Made by a program: the position numbers and the translations under genes. From Lachnospiraceae bacterium UBA7199 (GTDB lineage: Bacteria; Bacillota; Clostridia; Lachnospirales; Lachnospiraceae): a DNA stretch of 50,576 nucleotides. The DNA lies in assembly GCA_002490775.1 (NCBI GenBank), contig DKUR01000045.1, positions 1 through 50,576 on the forward strand, in the 5' to 3' direction. The notes below the pieces were generated by a model. That model made no database searches, had not been told where the DNA came from, and was given only the letters and a program-made list of their open reading frames with translations. Below are positions 34,429 to 42,337 of this stretch, in pieces. Within the stretch, counting starts at the first letter, position 1; every line of letters starts with the position of its first letter.

Positions 34429-35796
34429 ATGAAACTATCAGGGGTGGAAAAGATTTCTTATGGATTAGGGGCAGTGGGAAAGGATATGGTTTATATGCTT
34501 TCGGCCAGCTATATTTTATATTATTATCAGGATATTCTGGGTGTCAGTGCAATTGCAATGGGAATAATTCTAATGGCGGCGAGGGTGTTTGATGCATTTA
34601 ATGATCCTATCATGGGTGTAGTGGTTGCAAAGACGAGAACAAGGTGGGGGAAATTCAGGCCCTGGCTTTTTATTGGAACCGTAACCAACGCAATTGTTTT
34701 GTATGTCATGTTTGCGGCACCGCCTGCATTAAATGGCAGCGGCCTTGTGGCATATGCAGCAATTACGTATATTTTATGGGGGATTACCTATACAATGATG
34801 GATATTCCTTTTTGGTCTATGATTCCGGCATTTACAGATGGGGGTAAAGAAAGAGAAGGACTTACTACACTTGCCCGTTCTTGTGCAGGTGTAGGATCAG
34901 CAATCGTTACTATTATTACCATGAAATGTGTTTATGTATTAGGGCAGGGAAATGAACGGGACGGATTTAAATGGTTTGCCCTTGTCATTGCAGTTTTGTT
35001 TATTCTTTTTACCGTGTTTGCTTGTCTTACGATTAAGGAAAAATCTACAGTGGACGTGGACTCTCCTTCTGTAAAGCAGATGTTTAAGGCACTGGTACAA
35101 AATGACCAGGCAATGACAGTAGTCATTACAATTGTTTTGATTAATTGTGCGTTATATATCACGTCTAATCTGTTGATTTACTTTTTTAAATACGATTTCG
35201 GGGGAGAAACATGGTATAACAGCTATACCCTGTTTAACACCTTTGGCGGTGCAATCCAGATTTTGTCCATGATGTTGTTTTTTCCTCTGCTGCGAAAGTT
35301 TATGAGTACCATAAAGGTATTTTATTTAAGTATCCTAATGGCAGTTGCAGGTTATGGGGTATTGCTGATTTTGTCATTTACCAATATGTCCAGCATATAT
35401 CTGTTATTTATACCCGGTTTTCTGGTGTTTACTGCATTTGGGATGTCGACAGTACTTACAACGATCTTTCTTGCCAATACGGTTGATTATGGAGAGTTAA
35501 AAAATAACAGGCGGGATGAAAGTGTCATTTTTTCCATGCAGACATTTGTGGTAAAGCTTGCTTCAGGTCTGGCTGCATTGATTGCGTCCATTTGCCTGAC
35601 AGTATGCAATTTAAGTAATGATACCTCACAGGGGGTGGCAGTAGTTGATGCATCTTCTTCTATTGTGGGACTTCGTATGACAATGGCGCTTATTCCGATT
35701 ATCGGCCTGGTAATTGCAGTAGTTGTTTTTTATAAAAAATATAGATTGACGGAAGGTAGGCTGGAGGAAATCATGGCAGAACTGAAAAAGGGTTAA
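34429..35796 (+). CDS. GPH-family sugar:cation symporter
   Basis: Glycoside-pentoside-hexuronide transporter, MelB-like, of 455 residues with about twelve hydrophobic segments. It starts MKLSGVEKISYGLGAVGKD and has family features such as ARVFDAFNDPIMGVVVAKTRTRWGKFRPW (two parts) near residues 44-73. Between a beta-galactosidase-like and an alpha-galactosidase gene it probably imports galactosides such as lactose or melibiose with Na+ or H+. AAGGAAGGAG precedes the ATG. Confidence 0.9.
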   Translation: MKLSGVEKISYGLGAVGKDMVYMLSASYILYYYQDILGVSAIAMGIILMAARVFDAFNDPIMGVVVAKTRTRWGKFRPWLFIGTVTNAIVLYVMFAAPPALNGSGLVAYAAITYILWGITYTMMDIPFWSMIPAFTDGGKEREGLTTLARSCAGVGSAIVTIITMKCVYVLGQGNERDGFKWFALVIAVLFILFTVFACLTIKEKSTVDVDSPSVKQMFKALVQNDQAMTVVITIVLINCALYITSNLLIYFFKYDFGGETWYNSYTLFNTFGGAIQILSMMLFFPLLRKFMSTIKVFYLSILMAVAGYGVLLILSFTNMSSIYLLFIPGFLVFTAFGMSTVLTTIFLANTVDYGELKNNRRDESVIFSMQTFVVKLASGLAALIASICLTVCNLSNDTSQGVAVVDASSSIVGLRMTMALIPIIGLVIAVVVFYKKYRLTEGRLEEIMAELKKG

Positions 35797-35810
35797 ATAG
35801 GGAGATGACT

Positions 35811-38213
35811 ATGATTAGACGTGAGAAAGAGTATTTTATTTTAGACACAAGGAATACTACGTATTGTTTCCGGGTGATGGAGACGGGGCATTTGGAGCAT
35901 TTATATTATGGACGGAAAATTTCTCTGCCAAAGGCAAGAGGAGCAGAAGCTCTTGTGGAAAAGCAGGTTTTTCTTCCTGGAAATCTGAATGCTTATGATA
36001 AAACACATAACAATTTTTCTCTTGAGGATGTCTGTCTTGAAATGTCTTCATACGGAAAAGGAGACATCAGGGAGCCTTTTATAGAGGTGGTTCATGGAGA
36101 TGGCAGTTATACTTCTGATTTTTTGTTTGAAGACGCACGAATCATTAAGGGGAAGGATGATTTTAGGACATTGCCGGGATCTTATGATGAAACAGGCAGT
36201 GTAGAGCAGCTTTGTGTGGTTCTTAAGGACAGACAGTATGGGCTTATGCTTCAATTATTTTATTATGTTTATCCTGATTGTGATGTGATTTCCAGAAGCG
36301 CCAGACTGATCAATGAAAGCAAGGAGAGTGTAAAGCTGCATAGACTTCTCAGTATGCAGTTGGATTTTCATACTTCTGATTATACTTTTACTACTTTTCA
36401 GGGAGCTTGGGCAAGGGAAATGCGGAAAGCGGATGTGTCAGTAAAAGCAGGAAAACATGTTAATTCCTCTTATACGGGGACATCTTCCAGCAGGGCAAAT
36501 CCTTTTGTCATGTTAAGTAAAAGAGGAACGACAGAGGATTTTGGAGACTGCTATGGATTTCATCTTGTTTACAGTGGAAATCATTATGAAGCAGTAGAAG
36601 CAAGCAGTTTTGGAAAGACAAGGCTGGTAATGGGAATCAATCCACAATCATTCTGCTTTTTATTAAAGCCGGGAGAAGAGTTTGAAGCGCCTGAAGCGGT
36701 GATGACTTATTCTTATTCAGGCTATAATGGGATGAGCGGGCAGATGCACCGATTTATCAGAGAGCACATTGTAAGGGGCGCATGGAAAAATAAGGTGCGC
36801 CCGATCCTGCTAAATAGCTGGGAAGCATCTTATTTTGACATTAATGAAAAGAAACTTTTGCAGCTTGCAAAGGCAGGGAAAGATGTGGGAATTGAATTGT
36901 TCGTTATGGATGACGGGTGGTTTGGCGAGCGGAATGACGATACAAGCTCTTTAGGGGACTGGGATGCAAATCCTAAAAAACTTCCCGGCGGCTTAAATGG
37001 ACTATGCAGAAAAATCAAAGAACTAGGACTAAAATTTGGTATCTGGGTGGAACCGGAGATGGTGAGCGTGAAAAGCCAGCTTTATGAAAAACATCCTGAC
37101 TGGGCAATTCAGATTCCGGAAAAGCCTCATGGGGAAGGGCGTAATCAAAGGATTTTGGATCTGACCAGAAGGGAAGTACAGGATTTTATTATTGAAAAAA
37201 TGAGTGGAGTATTTGCTTCGGCAGATATCTCTTATGTAAAATGGGATATGAACAGAACCTTTACAGATTATTTTTCTGGGGCGCTTTTGCCGGAGCAGCA
37301 GGGTGAAGTGGCACATCGTTATGTATTGGGGTTGTATCGGTGTATGAAAGAATTGACAGAGCGTTTTCCTCATATTTTATTTGAAGGGTGCTCTGCTGGA
37401 GGAAACCGGTTTGATTTGGGAATTCTTTGCTATTTTCCGCAGATTTGGGCAAGTGATGATACGGATGCGCTTTGCCGGGCGGAAATTCAGAATGGTTACA
37501 GCTATGGATATCCCATGTCTGTTCTTAGTGCCCATGTATCCGCCTGCCCTAATCATCAGACGCTCCGTATGACACCATTGGAAACAAGATTTCATGTGGC
37601 TTGTTTTGGAATCTGTGGATATGAATGTAATTTATGTGACATGAAAAAGGAAGAGCTTGACAGGATAAAAGAGCAGATTACGCTGTATAAAAGATGGCGG
37701 GAGGTTTTGCAGACAGGTAATTTTTACAGGGGAAGAAGCTTTGGAGAACATAGCGGCATGGCAAGCTGTTTAGATAACAGTGAGGGGAATTACATGGAAT
37801 GGACCTGTGTATCCCAGGATGGTAAAAAGGCAGTAGGATTTCTGATGCAGAAGCTGGCAGTGCCAAACAGCAGATTTCATTCTTATAAAGCAAAAGGGCT
37901 TCTTCCAGATGCGCTGTATCATTTTTATAACAGGCAGTTAAAGATAAATGTCAAGGAATTTGGAGATCTGGTCAATACCATTTCCCCTATCCATGTAAAG
38001 CAGGATTCTTTTGTACACAATATGATTGCGAGATTTGTAAAGATGGATGGGGAAACAGAGGATTTATGGTGCTATGGAGATACGCTAATGTATGCAGGCG
38101 TCTGTCTGAAGCAGGCATTTGCAGGTACTGGATATAACAATCAGGTAAGGTATTTTCCAGATTTTGGCTCATGTATTTATTTTATGGAGGCAGAGTTCGC
38201 ACAAGGCAGGTAA
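35811..38213 (+). CDS. GH36 alpha-galactosidase
   Basis: Hydrolyses terminal alpha-galactose from melibiose, raffinose and related sugars. It is an 800-residue long-type GH36 enzyme. The N-terminal beta-supersandwich runs to about residue 330. The TIM barrel has FVMDDGWFG, the nucleophile Asp in YVKWDMNR (about 479) and the acid/base Asp in WASDDTDA (about 549). The motif CSAGGNRFD lies between. No signal peptide. GGGAG lies 6 bases before ATG 35811, 14 bases after the symporter stop. The last codons and stop lie in the left arm of a long inverted repeat. Confidence 0.92.
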   Translation: MIRREKEYFILDTRNTTYCFRVMETGHLEHLYYGRKISLPKARGAEALVEKQVFLPGNLNAYDKTHNNFSLEDVCLEMSSYGKGDIREPFIEVVHGDGSYTSDFLFEDARIIKGKDDFRTLPGSYDETGSVEQLCVVLKDRQYGLMLQLFYYVYPDCDVISRSARLINESKESVKLHRLLSMQLDFHTSDYTFTTFQGAWAREMRKADVSVKAGKHVNSSYTGTSSSRANPFVMLSKRGTTEDFGDCYGFHLVYSGNHYEAVEASSFGKTRLVMGINPQSFCFLLKPGEEFEAPEAVMTYSYSGYNGMSGQMHRFIREHIVRGAWKNKVRPILLNSWEASYFDINEKKLLQLAKAGKDVGIELFVMDDGWFGERNDDTSSLGDWDANPKKLPGGLNGLCRKIKELGLKFGIWVEPEMVSVKSQLYEKHPDWAIQIPEKPHGEGRNQRILDLTRREVQDFIIEKMSGVFASADISYVKWDMNRTFTDYFSGALLPEQQGEVAHRYVLGLYRCMKELTERFPHILFEGCSAGGNRFDLGILCYFPQIWASDDTDALCRAEIQNGYSYGYPMSVLSAHVSACPNHQTLRMTPLETRFHVACFGICGYECNLCDMKKEELDRIKEQITLYKRWREVLQTGNFYRGRSFGEHSGMASCLDNSEGNYMEWTCVSQDGKKAVGFLMQKLAVPNSRFHSYKAKGLLPDALYHFYNRQLKINVKEFGDLVNTISPIHVKQDSFVHNMIARFVKMDGETEDLWCYGDTLMYAGVCLKQAFAGTGYNNQVRYFPDFGSCIYFMEAEFAQGR

Positions 38214-38275
38214 ATATTACAACGTCGACGCGCTTTTGCCAGGTCTCCTTTTGTAGTTATTTACCTGTCTTGTGC
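38199..38275. repeat. 17-bp inverted repeat across the GH36 stop codon
   Basis: GCACAAGGCAGGTAAAT (38199-38215) and ATTTACCTGTCTTGTGC (38259-38275) pair at 16 of 17 bases plus one G-T. The loop is 43 bases and contains CGTCGACG, a perfect 8-bp palindrome. The left arm encodes the last residues and stop of the alpha-galactosidase. No T-run follows. Confidence 0.8.
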
Positions 38276-38403
38276 TGCGTTACTGGCTATCTTGTGAAAA
38301 GTAACAGAGGATCATCTGCATTTTGGGGTTCAGGAAAATAAAGGTATCTAAAATCGCTTTAGGGTGTTATAATATTTAAAAAAGAAAAGGGTGGTGTTTA
38401 CTT

Positions 38404-39150
38404 ATGTTATTAGAAGGAAAAGTTGCAATTGTAACAGGTGGAACAAGAGGAATTGGATTTGAAATCGTCCGTAAATATCTTGCAAATGGCGCTAAAGTTG
38501 TTTTATTTGGCTCCAGAGCGGAAACAGTAGATAAAGCATTGGCAAAGCTAAAAGAAGAAAATGATCAGTGGGAAGTTGATGGAATGTTTCCGAAACTGAC
38601 AGATGCCGCAGATGTTGAGAAGGCAATCTTTGCAGTAAAGGAAAAGTTTGGAAGGGTTGATATTCTGGTTAACAACGCAGGAATTTCCCAAAATACGCCA
38701 CTTTATAACTATACACCAGAAGAATTTGACAAGGCGATTGCTTTAAATGTCAATGCATTGTTTTATGCAATTCTTCCTGCTGCTAAGATTATGAAAGAGC
38801 AGGGAGGAGGATGTATTATTAATACAAGTTCTATGGTGAGTATTTCAGGACAGCCGGCAGGCGTGGGCTATCCTACCAGTAAATGGGCTGTAAACGGAAT
38901 GACGATTTCCCTGGCAAGAGAGCTTGGGAAAGATCACATTAGAGTAAATGCGGTTGCACCAGGCGTAACAAAGACGGACATGGTAGCAGCGCTTCCACAG
39001 CAGACAGTGGATGCAATTTCTGCTAAGATTCCATTTGGAAGGCCGGGAGAACCGGAAGAGGTTGCAAATGCATTCCTTTATCTGGCAAGTGATCTTGCAG
39101 GGTATGTAACAGGAGAGATTTTATCTGTAGATGGTGCATGCAGAGCGTAA
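38404..39150 (+). CDS. Short-chain dehydrogenase/reductase (FabG / hydroxysteroid-dehydrogenase-like)
   Basis: NAD(P)-dependent oxidoreductase of 248 residues. The cofactor motif TGGTRGIG is near residues 11-18, NNAG near 92, the catalytic Ser in NTSSMVS and the YxxxK in GYPTSKWA near 156-163. The C-terminal LASDLAGYVTGEILSVDGACR is typical of this subgroup. It resembles both FabG and bile-acid HSDH-type SDRs (BaiA-like). No fatty-acid or bile-acid genes are close by, so the substrate is undecided. GGGTGGTG precedes the ATG. Confidence 0.8.
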   Translation: MLLEGKVAIVTGGTRGIGFEIVRKYLANGAKVVLFGSRAETVDKALAKLKEENDQWEVDGMFPKLTDAADVEKAIFAVKEKFGRVDILVNNAGISQNTPLYNYTPEEFDKAIALNVNALFYAILPAAKIMKEQGGGCIINTSSMVSISGQPAGVGYPTSKWAVNGMTISLARELGKDHIRVNAVAPGVTKTDMVAALPQQTVDAISAKIPFGRPGEPEEVANAFLYLASDLAGYVTGEILSVDGACRA

Positions 39151-39177
39151 TATTTTATTATGTCGTTTACTATAGCC

Positions 39178-39206
39178 TTGCAATTTATGGAAACTTCATT
39201 TATTAT
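39178..39206 (+). promoter_or_regulatory. Promoter of the ZTP-riboswitch / purO transcript
   Basis: TTGCAA (39178-39183) and TATTAT (39201-39206) are 17 bases apart. The expected transcription start is near 39213, at the 5' edge of the aptamer. Confidence 0.6.
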
Positions 39207-39212
39207 ATAAGC

Positions 39213-39330
39213 AGATACACGACTGACGGAAATGGGTGAGAGCCTATGTAGGAGAACCTACAGGAAGTGTATTGGAAATGATAAGCCGACCGTCTGGGCA
39301 GCATGGTAACAGTGTGCCCAGACGGTTTTT
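39213..39330 (+). promoter_or_regulatory. ZTP (ZMP) riboswitch, pfl motif
   Basis: The leader matches the pfl-type ZTP aptamer: GACTGACGGAAATGGGTGAG in the first part, a variable hairpin (GTAGG-AGAA-CCTAC, 39248-39261) and the conserved end AGCCGACCGTCTGGGCA (39284-39300). The aptamer's last helix overlaps the left arm of a strong terminator. It should bind the AICAR nucleotides ZMP and ZTP, stop the terminator from forming, and let purO and the formyltransferase be expressed. The genes controlled consume ZMP, which strongly supports the call. Confidence 0.9.
39290..39330 (+). terminator. Expression-platform terminator of the ZTP riboswitch
   Basis: CCGTCTGGGCA (39290-39300) pairs perfectly with TGCCCAGACGG (39315-39325), followed by TTTTT. 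The left arm belongs to the aptamer core, so ligand binding and termination compete. Confidence 0.9.
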
Positions 39331-39361
39331 ATATGCAAAATTATAAATGGAGGAATGAGAA

Positions 39362-40075
39362 ATGAAGATGTTGTCGCTTGCACAGGAACTAAAAGAAAAC
39401 ACATATCCGGGAAGAGGCATCGTGATTGGGAAATCACCGGATGGAAAAAAAGCAGTAACAGCCTATTTTATTATGGGAAGAAGCGGAAACAGCCGTAACC
39501 GTATTTTTGCGGTGGAAGGAGAAGGAATCAGGACAGAAGCATTTGATCCTTCTAAGCTTGAGGATCCCAGCCTGATTATTTATGCGCCGGTGAGAGTACT
39601 GGAGAATAAAACAATTGTGACGAACGGGGATCAGACTGACACGGTTTATGATGGAATGAAAGAGGGATTAACCTTTGAGCAGTCTTTAAGAAGCAGGGAA
39701 TTTGAGCCTGACGGTCCAAACTATACGCCCCGCATATCTGGTATGATGCAGGTGGAAGATGGAAATTATGAATATGTCATGTCTATTTTAAAAAGCAATA
39801 ATGGCAGCCCTGATGCATGTAATAGATTTACTTATGCTTATGAAAATCCTGTGGCAGGAGAAGGACATTTTATTCATACCTATATGCATGATGGAAATCC
39901 CCTTCCCAGTTTTGAAGGGGAGCCGAAGCTGGTAGGTATTTCAGATGATATTGATGAATTTACTGATATGATTTGGAACAGCTTGAATGATGAAAACAAA
40001 GTTTCCTTGTTTGTGAGGTACATTGATATTGCCGCAGGGCAGTATGAAACCCGGATCATGAATAAGAATCAATAA
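39362..40075 (+). CDS. purO: IMP cyclohydrolase, archaeal PurO family
   Basis: Closes the ring of FAICAR to give IMP, the last step of purine synthesis. The 237-residue protein matches the PurO (IMP_cyclohyd) family, not the PurH N-terminal domain. It has SGNSRNRIFAVEG, IVTNGDQTDTVYDGMKEG and GPNYTPRISGMM near residues 40-130. PurO is best known from archaea. GGAGG lies 8 bases before the ATG. The stand-alone AICAR formyltransferase follows, and the ZTP riboswitch precedes it. Confidence 0.87.
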   Translation: MKMLSLAQELKENTYPGRGIVIGKSPDGKKAVTAYFIMGRSGNSRNRIFAVEGEGIRTEAFDPSKLEDPSLIIYAPVRVLENKTIVTNGDQTDTVYDGMKEGLTFEQSLRSREFEPDGPNYTPRISGMMQVEDGNYEYVMSILKSNNGSPDACNRFTYAYENPVAGEGHFIHTYMHDGNPLPSFEGEPKLVGISDDIDEFTDMIWNSLNDENKVSLFVRYIDIAAGQYETRIMNKNQ

Positions 40076-40154
40076 TTGGAAGCTGGTAAGTAAACAGAGA
40101 ATCTGTCATTGGAGACAGGCTGATAGTGTAGATTAATTAGAAATGGAGAAGAAT

Positions 40155-41333
40155 ATGAATGAGATTCAATTAAAGTATGGATGCAACCCGAATCAGAAGC
40201 CTTCCAGAATTTTTATGGAGGATGGAAGTGATCTTCCTGTTACGGTTTTAAATGGTAAGCCCGGATATATTAATTTTTTAGATGCATTTAATGGATGGCA
40301 GTTGGTGAAGGAATTAAAGGAAGCAACAGGACTGCCGGCGGCAGCTTCTTTTAAACATGTTTCGCCGGCAGGTGCGGCAGTTGGCCTTCCACTTACAGAC
40401 ACACTGGCAAAGATTTACTGGGTGGATGATCTGGGGGAATTGTCTCCCCTTGCATGTGCCTATGCAAGGGCAAGAGGTGCAGACAGAATGTCTTCTTTTG
40501 GAGACTTTATTGCTTTATCAGATGTATGTGACGCAGATACGGCAAGACTGATCAAAAGAGAGGTTTCCGACGGCGTGATTGCACCGGGTTATACGGATGA
40601 AGCTATGGAGCTTTTAATGGCCAAGAAAAAAGGCGGCTATAATATTATTCAGATGGAGCCTTCTTATGTGCCTGCACAAATTGAAAGAAAGCAGGTATAT
40701 GGCATCACTTTTGAGCAGGGAAGAAATGAACTGGATATTAATGGCGGTCTGCTTTCTAATATTGTGACAAAAAACAAAGAACTGCCGGAAGAAGCGGTGA
40801 TTGACATGAAGATTTCACTGATTACGCTAAAATATACCCAGTCAAATTCTGTTTGTTATGTTAAGGGTGGACAGGCAATTGGTATTGGAGCAGGGCAGCA
40901 GTCAAGAGTCCATTGTACGAGGCTTGCGGGCCAGAAGGCAGATAACTGGTACTTACGTCAGGCCCCTCAGGTATTAGAGCTTAAGTTTGTAGATTCTTTA
41001 GGGCGTGCAGACAGAGATAATACTATTGATGTATATATCGGGGATGAGTATGAGGATGTGCTTCGGGAAGGGGAATGGCAGAAACGTTTTAAAGTAAAAC
41101 CTCCTGTATTCACCAGAGAAGAAAAGAGAGCATGGCTTGACAAAAATACGGATGTGACATTAGGTTCTGATGCATTTTTCCCGTTTTCCGATAATATTGA
41201 AAGAGCATATAAGAGTGGTGTGAAATATATAGCGCAGCCCGGCGGTTCCGTCAGGGATGATCTGGTAATTGAATGCTGCGATAAGTATGATATAGTGATG
41301 GCATTTACCGGTATCAGGCTGTTCCATCACTGA
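40155..41333 (+). CDS. AICAR formyltransferase, stand-alone (PurH C-terminal-like)
   Basis: Transfers a formyl group to AICAR (ZMP), giving FAICAR for PurO. At 392 residues it matches the transformylase part of PurH without the cyclohydrolase domain. It starts MNEIQLKYGCNPNQKPSRI, with LDAFNGWQLVKEL, and has the active-site Lys-His in SFKHVSPAGAAVG near residue 64. The end reads AQPGGSVRDDLVIECCDKY and FTGIRLFHH, as in PurH. The ATG at 40155 has GGAG 6 bases upstream; an in-frame ATG at 40143 precedes it. Confidence 0.92.
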   Translation: MNEIQLKYGCNPNQKPSRIFMEDGSDLPVTVLNGKPGYINFLDAFNGWQLVKELKEATGLPAAASFKHVSPAGAAVGLPLTDTLAKIYWVDDLGELSPLACAYARARGADRMSSFGDFIALSDVCDADTARLIKREVSDGVIAPGYTDEAMELLMAKKKGGYNIIQMEPSYVPAQIERKQVYGITFEQGRNELDINGGLLSNIVTKNKELPEEAVIDMKISLITLKYTQSNSVCYVKGGQAIGIGAGQQSRVHCTRLAGQKADNWYLRQAPQVLELKFVDSLGRADRDNTIDVYIGDEYEDVLREGEWQKRFKVKPPVFTREEKRAWLDKNTDVTLGSDAFFPFSDNIERAYKSGVKYIAQPGGSVRDDLVIECCDKYDIVMAFTGIRLFHH

Positions 41334-41384
41334 TTCCTGTGGCTCAAGATGTAGATGTTAAGTTTTATGATAAGGGGGATTTTG

Positions 41385-41582
41385 ATGGACCATGTAGATG
41401 AAGTAATTAGAATGCTTGATTCCATGACAGATGCAGGAATCAGCAGGATTAAGGTGGAAACATCAGAAACTGTTTCGGAAGGGGCGGCAGAGAAAACTTA
41501 TCATCATGGGAGATGTGATGTGGGAAGCCCCTTTGCAACAGGACATCTTTATGATTTGGAAGATACAGATACTGAGAAATGA
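41385..41582 (+). CDS. Small conserved-looking protein of unknown function (65 residues)
   Basis: I do not recognise the family. The 65-residue product starts MDHVDEVIRMLDSMTDAG, with an amphipathic helix, then VETSETVSEG and a His/Cys-containing stretch TYHHGRCDVGSPFATGH. It ends acidic (DLEDTDTEK). AAGGGGG lies 6 bases before the ATG at 41385. It lies between the formyltransferase and a terminator, so it is probably the last gene of the riboswitch-controlled operon. The HHGRC stretch might bind metal; this is only a guess. Confidence 0.6.
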   Translation: MDHVDEVIRMLDSMTDAGISRIKVETSETVSEGAAEKTYHHGRCDVGSPFATGHLYDLEDTDTEK

Positions 41583-41592
41583 ATTGGATAAT

Positions 41593-41642
41593 AAAATACA
41601 GGAAGGCCCTGATCAATAGTGATTTGGGCCTTCCTGTATTTT
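41593..41642. terminator. Strong bidirectional terminator after the purine operon
   Basis: AAATACAGGAAGGCCC (41594-41609) pairs perfectly with GGGCCTTCCTGTATTT (41626-41641). A-rich and T-rich flanks serve both the plus operon and the minus-strand sodC. Confidence 0.92.
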
Positions 41643-41716
41643 AACATAAGAATGGCTCGCAAAGCGTGTCATTCGTTGTTAACATAAGGATGTCTGGCAA
41701 AGCCTGGCATCCGTTG
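41640..41716. repeat. Tandem pair of hairpin repeats (locus 2)
   Basis: Two units (41640-41678 and 41679-41716) match those at 23355-23432. The first pairs GAATGGCTCGC with GCGTGTCATTC, the second GGATGTCTGGC with GCCTGGCATCC, each around AAA with a T-T mismatch at the same place. The arms differ from unit to unit but stay complementary. Confidence 0.88.
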
Positions 41717-41718
41717 TT

Positions 41719-42216
41719 TTATAAGGTACGCCTTATTTCACCGCACCCAATCATTGGTCCCGGATCACCAGAAGGCTGAGAGGTAAAGTCATCGCGGTTT
41801 TCGTGTATAATAACAGATTTTCCTATAATTTCATTGATTGTAAAACGTTTGTCATAAAAAGAAGTCCAGGCATAACCCTGATTGCCAAGGAGGGGAGGCA
41901 TGTCACCAGCATGGTAAGGATGAGCTGTATCCTTTGGATTATAATGGCCGCCGGCTTTTTGAAAATTATCAGAGCAGTCTCCAAATTCATGGATATGAAA
42001 AGCATAAAAGTCGCTGGAGCCTTCAGTGGCAATATTGGGCAGCCCGAAAATTTCTGCTTCTATCAGCACGCCGCCATAGGTGGTTTGATAAAATTTTACC
42101 AGACCGCTGAGGTTTGGATTAGCGGTGTTTCCGGTGATCCAGGCCGCCGCTTTTGGACGCTCATAAAGTAAAAGCTGTGTAAAATTAATTCTGGGGGTAA
42201 TTTGGTCTGTATACAT
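41719..42216 (-). CDS. sodC: Cu/Zn superoxide dismutase-like protein
   Basis: Family member of 165 residues. Metal ligands are visible: HIHEFGDC (two Cu His), GGHYNP (bridging His), AHPYHAGD (Zn His, His, Asp) and VIIHENRDD (Cu His). The Cys pair DCSDN / IGCGE is present. The active-site Arg that normally lies 3 residues before the second Cys is Met here (PMIGC). No signal peptide is visible, so it may be cytoplasmic, which is unusual for bacterial SodC. AGGACT precedes the start. Activity as a dismutase is uncertain. Confidence 0.83.
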   Translation of the reverse strand: MYTDQITPRINFTQLLLYERPKAAAWITGNTANPNLSGLVKFYQTTYGGVLIEAEIFGLPNIATEGSSDFYAFHIHEFGDCSDNFQKAGGHYNPKDTAHPYHAGDMPPLLGNQGYAWTSFYDKRFTINEIIGKSVIIHENRDDFTSQPSGDPGPMIGCGEIRRTL

Positions 42217-42337
42217 AGTAAAGTCCTGTGGTTTTTCATTATATTATGCTTAGAAATTTTTAAGATGCATAAATTTTATAAATGTAGTATAGTTATATTG
42301 GAAAATTGACATAGCTACAACTTAAGGAGAGATAACA

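Noticed and set aside
41803..42171. Plus-strand ORF of 122 codons opposite sodC
   Set aside because: The minus-strand frame has all metal ligands of the SOD family; the plus frame has no domain or ribosome site.
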